64,000 bases of DNA from an uncultured Treponema sp. (lineage in GTDB: Bacteria > Spirochaetota > Spirochaetia > Treponematales > Treponemataceae), in NCBI GenBank assembly GCA_900319625.1, contig ONPD01000005.1, forward strand, positions 1 through 64,000, given 5' to 3'. Of the stretch, positions 57,408-64,000 are shown one piece after another; position 1 is the first letter of the stretch; each line of letters opens with the position of its first letter. The position numbers were made by a program, and so were the translations under genes. The notes under the pieces were generated by a model. It was given only the letters and a program-made list of their open reading frames with translations, was not told the origin of the DNA and searched no databases.

Positions 57408-58316
57408 ATGAAAAAAGAAAATCAGACAAAAACAAATGGAGAAGAAATCTTTGTTCAGAATCAGGTAAGAGATACCCTTTTCCGCTTTATTTACAGCGGA
57501 AAGGATGATCGTAGCCGCAGATGGTTACTTTCTCTTTACAATGCGCTGAACGGTACAAATCATCAGAATACGAAAGACCTGACAATTACAACTATTGAAA
57601 ATATCATTTATCTAACAATGAAAAATGATCTTTCATTTCTAATAGACAGTCAACTACAGCTATACGAGCACCAATCAACTATTAATCCAAACATGCCGCT
57701 TAGAGGGCTTATGTATTTTGCCCAACTTTATCAGATGAATATAAATAAACGTGATGAAGATATATATGGCGATACAATCGTAAAAATTCCTACTCCAAAA
57801 TTTGTTGTCTTCTACAATGGAAACAGGGAGCAGGAAGATATTATAAAATATCATCTTTCAGATGCCTTTGAAGTCCCTGTTGAACACAAGGAATTTGAAT
57901 GGACAGCAACAGTCATAAACATTAATCAAAATCATAATTATAAACTTCAAAAAAGCTGCAAATCGTTATATGATTATTCTAGATTTGTTGATTTGATTAA
58001 ATCAAATCTGAAAACCATGCCGCTAAAAGATTCAGTTATAAACGCTGTCGATTATGCCGTTAAGAATAATTTTCTTGAAGGTCTTATAGAGGAGCAGAAA
58101 ATGGAAATTTTGAACACTTGTCTAACAGAATTCAATCAGGAAGATTATGACCGCCGTCGCCGACGTGAAGGTTACCGAAAGGGTCTGGAAGAACAGGCTG
58201 TAAAATCAGCAAAAAATCTTATTAAACTAAAAGTTCTGACTCTTGAACAAATAGCACAAGCCGAAGAACTCCCACTTGAAAAAGTAAAAGAATTAGCTTC
58301 GGAATTACAGAACTAG
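57408..58316 (+). CDS. Rpn-family recombination-promoting nuclease / PD-(D/E)XK transposase-like protein
   Basis: 302 residues from the ATG at 57408, with AGAGGAAATT upstream; the frame is open further 5' but without a site. Core motif: NDLSFLIDSQLQLYEHQST with Asp and the E-x-Q pair of the PD-(D/E)XK fold, then NMPLRGLMYFAQLYQ, and the FVVFYNG segment. The C-terminus (RRRREGYRKGLEEQ, then TLEQIAQAEELPLEKVKELA) is the variable recognition tail of this family. Rpn proteins nick DNA and promote recombination and often exist in many genome copies. The ORF looks intact. Confidence 0.87.
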   Translation: MKKENQTKTNGEEIFVQNQVRDTLFRFIYSGKDDRSRRWLLSLYNALNGTNHQNTKDLTITTIENIIYLTMKNDLSFLIDSQLQLYEHQSTINPNMPLRGLMYFAQLYQMNINKRDEDIYGDTIVKIPTPKFVVFYNGNREQEDIIKYHLSDAFEVPVEHKEFEWTATVININQNHNYKLQKSCKSLYDYSRFVDLIKSNLKTMPLKDSVINAVDYAVKNNFLEGLIEEQKMEILNTCLTEFNQEDYDRRRRREGYRKGLEEQAVKSAKNLIKLKVLTLEQIAQAEELPLEKVKELASELQN

Positions 58317-58342
58317 CAGCAGAAATGTGATGTCCCCTCCCC

Positions 58343-61288
58343 TTAGAAAATCTCCGACTTGCGGGTTTTCATTTCGATTTTTTCCAGGGCTCCGTCGGCA
58401 CAGGCACGAAGGGCTGCGGAAAGGCCGAAATCTTCAAGGCTTTCAGAAAGCTTTTTCATATAAACAAGAACCCTGCGGATCATTTCGTTGTTCAGCTCGG
58501 CTTCACAGTCAGAAATTAACTGAACGCGGTACTCTTCTCCAAGCACGCCCGACTTCAAAAGCGACTGAGTTGTAAGCAAAAGTCCAGGGCGGCCTGACAT
58601 TTTTGAAAGAAGATAATCTATAAGCATTCGGATTCTGCCTGATGCAAATGAAATTTTTTCATCATCAGGAAGATATTCGCAGAGCACCTTGAGATGCTTT
58701 AAAAGACTGATTTCCTTTGTATATTTAAGGGCAAGATCATCATCACTGAGGATAGCCTCGATTTTCTTGAGCATCTGGGCAACTTCAGAAAGTTTTTTTG
58801 ATTTTTCCCCACCAACCGCAGGTGCTTCCTCAGGGGCTTTAAAATCAGAAGCATTCTGACCGGCATCCTGCATTTCAACAGGATTGATTTCGCCGTCTTC
58901 AATTTTTTCTGCAAGCTCAGAAAGTTTTTCGGCGGCATCTGTATCATCAATATCACCGATTTTTGAAAGCATTTCCGAATAAAGCTCATCAACGGTTACA
59001 AAAAGACTTGTACTGAGGTTTGTTTCCATTTCAGCGGCAAATTTAGCTTCAAAATCAGAAGCAGCGCTATCATTTGTACTTTCACCGGCAGGAAAAACGT
59101 CATCTACAGTTATAAAATTATCATCCGAATACATTTCGTCTTCAAACGAAAGATCTTCTGCCTCAGGCAGGTCTTCCGAATCCTCCACAGATTCAGTATC
59201 GCCTCCAAAAGTCGCCTCGTCAAGTATTTCATCAGCCGCGAAAAGCTCTTCGTCGCTAGGCGGCACTTCCTCAGCGCCTACAGCACCCCCGTTTTCCAGC
59301 TCCTCTTCCAGCAGCTTCTGGCGTTCTTCCATTTCATCAACGCGTTTTTCAGCATTCTGGGCAAGGCGCATTGCTTCCTGGGCAGTTTTTGTTGCAGAAA
59401 GCAGGGCTTCAAGCTCAAGGGCGGAAGGTTGAGCGGCCGGAGCCGGCGGGACATAGGCCGGCGCAGGATACACCGGAGCTGCAGAAGGAAGGGCTTCCAC
59501 TGGGACCGGCTCAACTTCCGGCTCGGACGGCAAAGCGCCATCTTCTGTCAAAGGAACTTCTTCAGCCTCCCCGAAAGAGTCTGCAAAGTTATCAGATTCT
59601 TCCGGCTTAAGAGTATTTTCAGGTTCCATAGAGTCAACAGTTCCGATTGCATCCAGAAGTTCAGAAGCAGAAAGCTCTTCGTCTTCTTCAGGGACAATCA
59701 AAGCTTCGTCGTCATCTTCAATTTCATCATCAATAGAAGAGATTTCATCAGCCTCACTTTCAGCCTCAGCTCCCACATCATCGCCAAAAGAATAAACATC
59801 AAAATCATCTTCAGCTTCAGGAAGGGTAATTTTCTCTTCAAGCTGAGGTTGTTCAGTAATTTCTTCTTCAGCCGGGATTTCTTCCACGCCAGATTCCTCT
59901 GCGAGTTCTTTCTGTATGGAAATAATTTTTTCAATATGTTTTACGGCAAAAATATTTGGGCTGGCAACAGAAGAGCCTTTTTTCAAAATCTCCCTGGCCT
60001 CATCAAGACGTCCGTTTTTTTCGTAGATTTTTCCCAGCATGTTGTAGCCTTCTCCCCGGGAAGATCGGCTCTTTACATATTCCTTTGCATATTTTTCTGC
60101 ATCATCATATTTTTCAATCTGGGCAAAACGCTTTGAAGCTCCCAGAAGATAGCTTTTGTAATGATGGTCTTTTTTCTTAATCTGATCGTAGACTTCCTCA
60201 GCCTTATCATTTTCCCCCTGAGTGATATAATACTGGCCGTATAAATCCATCACTTTGACGTTCTTTTCCTTTTCTTCACCATCCATAGCTTCCAGAGTTT
60301 CAAAAGCTGAATCATAATCACTGACAGAAAGAAGCGCATCAACATACTGCATTCTGACATCCTGATTCTTAGGCTCAAGCTCAATGGCAGAAAGAATTGT
60401 TTCAAGGGCTTTATCAGACTCATCAGCTTTTTCATAAGCTGATGAAAGAGCCGTAAGGATTTTTACATCATTTTCCTTTATTTCCTTAGCCTGCTTAAAG
60501 CTTTTCTGGGCATTGTCATAATCAAACTGATTCAGATAAACCTGACCAAGACTATACAAAAGCTCCGGATCATTAGGGTGAATCTTAATCGACTGCTTTA
60601 CGATTCGGGCCGCCTCTTCCGACTGCTGACAGTTTATCAACAGGTTACTGAAATTTCTGATTGCTTCAGGCCAGTTGGGACGGGTTTTTAGAGCCGCTTC
60701 ATAGCTTCGGATTGCCTCAGGGTAATCCTTAAGTTTTGTATAGGTGCGCGCAAGATTATAATGCAGGATAGGATGATTAGGATCAATCTGAAGGCCGCGT
60801 TTATAAGCAGCAACCGCCTTATCCAGCTCATTTGTTTCAAGATAAATTGAACCAAGATGATTGTGAGTAAGAACGTCTCGGGGATTCATTGAAATTACAT
60901 TTTCAAAGGCATCAACGGCATCCTCGTAATTTTTCATTTCCTTGTAGGTAAAGCCAAGATTATAGTAAACGTTTACAAGATCCTTTCCGCTTTCCAGGGC
61001 CTTCTGCAGAATTCTGATTGATTCTTCGTAGCGGCCAAGTCGGCGGTAAATCGCTCCAAGTGAAGTTATTGCTTCGATATTATCAGGATGAAAGCTGTGA
61101 ATCTGCTCAAAATAAGGGATGGCTTTTTTATCTTCGCCCGCAGTTACGTAAATCTTTCCTATAGCTGCAAGATACTGGACATTCGTATTGTCCTGACCCA
61201 AAAGTTCCTTATAAAGTCTTACAGCTGTTGCAAAATCATGCGCCATTTCTGCACTCTTGGCGCGTTCAATAATCATCTGGTTTGACAT
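58343..61288 (-). CDS. Large TPR-repeat protein
   Basis: 981 residues, no signal peptide. From residue ~15 to ~450 at least ten TPR units (AIPYFEQIHSFHPDNIEAIT, VNVYYNLGFTYKEMKNYEDA, ILHYNLARTYTKLKDYPEAI). Residues ~460-800 form a strongly acidic, low-complexity region (DDEIEDDDEALIVPEEDEEL, PVYPAPAYVPPAPAAQP) and a coiled-coil segment. The C-terminal ~130 residues are helical. It is a scaffold of unknown partners, of a type conserved in treponemes. GGGATAGTTT precedes the ATG, with TATAAT ~30 bases further up. Confidence 0.83.
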   Translation of the reverse strand: MSNQMIIERAKSAEMAHDFATAVRLYKELLGQDNTNVQYLAAIGKIYVTAGEDKKAIPYFEQIHSFHPDNIEAITSLGAIYRRLGRYEESIRILQKALESGKDLVNVYYNLGFTYKEMKNYEDAVDAFENVISMNPRDVLTHNHLGSIYLETNELDKAVAAYKRGLQIDPNHPILHYNLARTYTKLKDYPEAIRSYEAALKTRPNWPEAIRNFSNLLINCQQSEEAARIVKQSIKIHPNDPELLYSLGQVYLNQFDYDNAQKSFKQAKEIKENDVKILTALSSAYEKADESDKALETILSAIELEPKNQDVRMQYVDALLSVSDYDSAFETLEAMDGEEKEKNVKVMDLYGQYYITQGENDKAEEVYDQIKKKDHHYKSYLLGASKRFAQIEKYDDAEKYAKEYVKSRSSRGEGYNMLGKIYEKNGRLDEAREILKKGSSVASPNIFAVKHIEKIISIQKELAEESGVEEIPAEEEITEQPQLEEKITLPEAEDDFDVYSFGDDVGAEAESEADEISSIDDEIEDDDEALIVPEEDEELSASELLDAIGTVDSMEPENTLKPEESDNFADSFGEAEEVPLTEDGALPSEPEVEPVPVEALPSAAPVYPAPAYVPPAPAAQPSALELEALLSATKTAQEAMRLAQNAEKRVDEMEERQKLLEEELENGGAVGAEEVPPSDEELFAADEILDEATFGGDTESVEDSEDLPEAEDLSFEDEMYSDDNFITVDDVFPAGESTNDSAASDFEAKFAAEMETNLSTSLFVTVDELYSEMLSKIGDIDDTDAAEKLSELAEKIEDGEINPVEMQDAGQNASDFKAPEEAPAVGGEKSKKLSEVAQMLKKIEAILSDDDLALKYTKEISLLKHLKVLCEYLPDDEKISFASGRIRMLIDYLLSKMSGRPGLLLTTQSLLKSGVLGEEYRVQLISDCEAELNNEMIRRVLVYMKKLSESLEDFGLSAALRACADGALEKIEMKTRKSEIF

Positions 61289-61327
61289 AAACTATCCCTT
61301 TTTTAACTGACTATGCGATTATATCCC

Positions 61328-62863
61328 TTATTTTAATCTTGCTAAAGGGCGGGCAAAAACTTCTTTTGAAAGCTTTCCTACCACCCTGTCATCATAAGCA
61401 GACCAGGCCGCAACCGCAAAATAATAAATTTTCCCGTTTTCAAGACCGGTAAGAGTGAAGGAGGTTGTATTTCCAACGTTAATTGGAGAATCCCCTTCCA
61501 CCGCCATTCGGCCTAAATATTCGCCAGGACGGGTTCCATAATAAACATAGTAACCGCCGGCAGTATCGTCCACCGAATAATTCCAGCTGACCATGACAGT
61601 TCCGTTTCCGGCGACGGCATTAACAACGAAAGGAGGCACCGGCTCCGGCAGCTCATAGTAATCAAGCTTGATTTGTGTAATCGAAGGAGTGTGCTCGCCG
61701 CTTCCGTCCGGATAAAGCTCGGCAGCCACCTGGAAGTAAAGGCCAGTAACACCATCAATATCACGGCCGCTCTCAACTGCCTTCCACTCAGGATAAGTGT
61801 CTGTCCAGTTGTAGTAATTTTCCCCCGAGCGGACAAAAAAGAGAACTGCCGTCTGGGAAGGGACATTCATTTCAGCCACAAGAGAATTTAATTTTGAACC
61901 GGTAGAAACCATAATCGGCTTGGTTATAAAGCTGCCACCGGCAGGAACATACTGCACGTGACCGACAGCTCCCGCATTTTCCGCAGACTGAAAGCCCTGA
62001 ACTGAATAAGAACGGCGCACAATACGGATATCATCGATTTTACCGGTATAATTCGGGCAGAACATTACCTCACTTGGAGTTCCAAGCTGCATAAGGCTTA
62101 CTTCGCCGTCTTCCCGACCATTCGAAGTATAATAGAACAAATCTTCAGTAACGCCGTTTACGATATATTCAAGACAGCCGTTATCTGCATTGTAAGAAAG
62201 AGCATGGGTACTCCAGGTGTCAGGCACAAGAGTTGAGCGCCCCCTTAAAATGATATCATGGGAGTCCTTAATATCCCTGTCAGTATCAAAAAGATTGGAA
62301 AGCGACCATTCAAGATGCCCCTTAATAAAGCTGGCATTCAAAAGCTGATATACAAGATTCTTGCCGACAATTTTTGACGATTCCCATTTAAAAATTGTCT
62401 CGCCGTTTTCCGCAACGGAAGGACAAAGCCAGAATTCAATAGTAAAGCTTCCGGTCAATCCTTCGGTTCCAAAAAGACTTCCCTTTCCGCCTGAAATGCT
62501 TAAGCCGCCCGGAGCACGGGAAAGGCCAGCCTGCTTTTCCATCTTTGTCTGATTAGAAAGCTTCAGACTGTTTCGTTTTATAGTATAATTTCCGTCACTT
62601 ATAGGATTCTTTGGATTTTCAAAATCAATCAGAAGATCAGTTTCTTCATCGGCTTCAAAGGAGTTAGGCGCAAGCTCAATGCAGGGATAACCGAAGCGGC
62701 CGGTGCCGGTGGTAACATTTTTCTGAGACTGAAACTCTTTCCAGCCTTCCTTACCACCAAGGACAACTTCCTTTGCAAAAAGGCAGCTAAGACATCCGCC
62801 CCAGAATCCTGCCCACGCAAGAAAGGCTACAAAAATCAACAATTTTCTGATATTATTTTTCAT
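61328..62863 (-). CDS. Exported protein with LamG-like and fibronectin type III domains
   Basis: About 511 residues from the ATG at 62863 (MKNNIRKLLIFVAFLAWAGF); an ATG at 62878 would overlap uvrC. Signal peptide with FWGGC as a possible lipobox. Residues ~120-300 resemble a LamG/concanavalin A-like fold (FTIEFWLCPSVAENGETIFK, TWSTHALSYNADNG, GKIDDIRIVRRSY). Near the C-terminus an FN3 domain (VPPFVVNAVAGNGTVMVSWN, YYVYYGTRPGEY, TGLENGKIYYFAVAAW). Such proteins are common at treponemal cell surfaces. It lies four bases from the divergent uvrC start. Confidence 0.8.
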   Translation of the reverse strand: MKNNIRKLLIFVAFLAWAGFWGGCLSCLFAKEVVLGGKEGWKEFQSQKNVTTGTGRFGYPCIELAPNSFEADEETDLLIDFENPKNPISDGNYTIKRNSLKLSNQTKMEKQAGLSRAPGGLSISGGKGSLFGTEGLTGSFTIEFWLCPSVAENGETIFKWESSKIVGKNLVYQLLNASFIKGHLEWSLSNLFDTDRDIKDSHDIILRGRSTLVPDTWSTHALSYNADNGCLEYIVNGVTEDLFYYTSNGREDGEVSLMQLGTPSEVMFCPNYTGKIDDIRIVRRSYSVQGFQSAENAGAVGHVQYVPAGGSFITKPIMVSTGSKLNSLVAEMNVPSQTAVLFFVRSGENYYNWTDTYPEWKAVESGRDIDGVTGLYFQVAAELYPDGSGEHTPSITQIKLDYYELPEPVPPFVVNAVAGNGTVMVSWNYSVDDTAGGYYVYYGTRPGEYLGRMAVEGDSPINVGNTTSFTLTGLENGKIYYFAVAAWSAYDDRVVGKLSKEVFARPLARLK

Positions 62864-62867
62864 ACCA

Positions 62868-64000
62868 ATGCCAGACAAAACTGCCTCAACAAGAGAAATC
62901 CTCCATCAGACAGCCCTGAAAGCTCCTTTATCCAGCGGCGTTTACCTCTGGCGCAATGCCGAAAACACCGTAATTTATGTGGGAAAGGCCAAAAATCTTA
63001 AGAACCGTCTGTCTTCATATTTTTCCGGTCAGAAAAACATCAAAACCCGGCTTTTAGTTTCCCACGCCACTTCTATAGAATATATCACAACAGCCAACGA
63101 GTACGAAGCTCTGCTGCTGGAAAACAACCTGATAAAAAAATACAATCCGCGCTACAACATAGACCTCAAGGACGGAAAATCCTATCCTTCGCTCAAAATC
63201 ACCCGCGAGGATTTTCCCCGAATCTTTAAGACGCGGCACATAGTCCAGGACGGAGCCCGATACTTCGGCCCCTACCCCGACGTTTATGCACTGGATACCT
63301 TCATTGAAACCATTTTCAAGCTGTATCCAGTGCGCCATTGTAAGACCTTGCGAAATCGAGATGCACCATGTCTTTACTATCACATGAAACAGTGCAAAGC
63401 CCCATGCTGCAAAAAAATCGACAAGGAATCCTACAATGAATACATCGGAGAAATTGCCGGCCTACTTGAGGGAAAAGGCGAAGAAACGATTACAAAACTG
63501 CAGGCCCAGATGAAGGCCGCCGCCGCCGAACTCAATTTTGAAAAAGCAGCCCGGCTGCGCGACGGAATCAAGGCCCTGATGATTATGCAGAACCAGAACG
63601 TCGTAGAAACTTTCGATTCCGATGACCGCGACTACATTGCCTACTGGTCAGAGGGCGAGCTTGTAAGCTTTACGGTCCTCAAAATCCGAAGCGGAAAGCT
63701 GCTTGCCCGTGAAAATTACCGGGCCGAATCCCTCAATGACGACGACGACCTTATCGGCGAGTTCATGGCGGTTTACTACGATAACGAAAACCTTCCCCCT
63801 GCGGTTTACGTGGCTCCTACAGCACAATATGAAATTATATCTCACTGGCTAGATGATTCGTTCCCGCAGGCACAGACCAGGCTTTACCTTACAATGACAG
63901 AAAAGTCTGCCCGAGAACTAGTCAAAGCCTGCGGGCCCGCGGCCACCTCCGAGCCTACAGATGGCAGTGCCGCCACCACTGGGGAAGTGCCACCTGCAAC
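62868..64000 (+). CDS. uvrC: UvrABC excision nuclease subunit C (3' end beyond window)
   Basis: Open from the ATG at 62868 to the right edge (~377 codons). GIY-YIG domain (SSGVYLWRNAENTVIYVGKA, KNLKNRLSSYF), the NPRYNI / DGKSYPSLKIT region, a Cys-rich segment (HCKTL.., CKAPCC), and a UVR domain (LNFEKAARLRDGIKAL). The C-terminal endonuclease domain is not in the window. It makes the 3' incision in nucleotide excision repair. Only four bases separate its start from the divergent LamG-like gene, so its promoter lies within that gene. Confidence 0.93.
   Translation, partial: MPDKTASTREILHQTALKAPLSSGVYLWRNAENTVIYVGKAKNLKNRLSSYFSGQKNIKTRLLVSHATSIEYITTANEYEALLLENNLIKKYNPRYNIDLKDGKSYPSLKITREDFPRIFKTRHIVQDGARYFGPYPDVYALDTFIETIFKLYPVRHCKTLRNRDAPCLYYHMKQCKAPCCKKIDKESYNEYIGEIAGLLEGKGEETITKLQAQMKAAAAELNFEKAARLRDGIKALMIMQNQNVVETFDSDDRDYIAYWSEGELVSFTVLKIRSGKLLARENYRAESLNDDDDLIGEFMAVYYDNENLPPAVYVAPTAQYEIISHWLDDSFPQAQTRLYLTMTEKSARELVKACGPAATSEPTDGSAATTGEVPPA

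Noticed and set aside
1-64000. CRISPR arrays, rRNA genes, intact tRNA genes, complete insertion sequences
   Set aside because: Looked for by eye on both strands; no regularly spaced direct repeats, no rRNA motifs, no full cloverleaf and no transposase with terminal repeats were seen.

Overview
The window looks like a chromosomal segment of a host-associated Treponema (Spirochaetota). The support is indirect: spirochaete-style lipoproteins with loose lipoboxes, several signal-peptide beta-barrel proteins, fused PyrK-PyrD, TrpG-TrpD and TrpC-TrpF enzymes, a GH10 xylanase, Rpn-type PD-(D/E)XK proteins, and gene order and protein style familiar from gut and rumen treponemes. Species cannot be fixed from the sequence alone.

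Layout. 1-5040 is an accessory stretch: two paralogous XRE-type regulators, a detached 3' piece of a tRNA gene (candidate att site), a decayed AAA ATPase and five unrecognised genes, two with zinc-ribbon cysteines. 5147-7459 is a histidine kinase / response regulator / ECF-S-like membrane protein operon. 7558-10689 holds a WecA/TagO-like transferase, a phytoene-dehydrogenase-like FAD oxidoreductase and a small membrane protein. 10816-15696 is pyrimidine synthesis: two tandem PyrK-PyrD fusions and pyrF (pyrE is at 47078). 15760-17772 has a membrane-anchored alpha/beta hydrolase and a LacI regulator. 17878-28831 carries the whole tryptophan pathway from chorismate as two minus-strand operons, trpE-trpGD and trpCF-trpB-trpA, separated by a lipoprotein, an XRE regulator, a MATE exporter and an Rpn remnant. 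28934-36788 is mostly core metabolism and ribosome functions (deacetylase, acyl-CoA synthetase, hydroxyacid oxidase, Pfk, Rsm22-like, MerR, Der). 37249-40381 is a polar amino-acid ABC transporter split by an outer-membrane protein gene. 41198-44221 is a Zur-type zinc operon. 44225-47767 has xylanase, PtsI and PyrE. 47794-57218 is a minus-strand run (YhbY, OppA-like, M24 peptidase, MurJ, surface proteins). 57408-64000 has an Rpn nuclease, a large TPR protein, a LamG/FN3-like surface protein and the 5' part of uvrC.

Most notable. (1) Both trp promoters share one design: an 18-bp palindrome GTTWCT-N6-AGWAAC with the -35 TTGACA embedded in it, then TATATT, then another palindrome directly abutting the -10. 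This points to one dedicated repressor for both split operons. (2) Many promoters place a TATAAT-like box 6-9 bp before the start codon, often with no Shine-Dalgarno, implying leaderless or nearly leaderless mRNAs for a whole class of genes; operon-internal genes keep strong Shine-Dalgarno sites. (3) A possible GGA-rich small RNA with its own terminator lies upstream of pfk, next to a cluster of palindromes. (4) A long GC-rich bidirectional hairpin between the MATE gene and trpGD carries a T-box-like GGGTGGTACC core on the minus strand. All calls come from reading the sequence; no database search was run.
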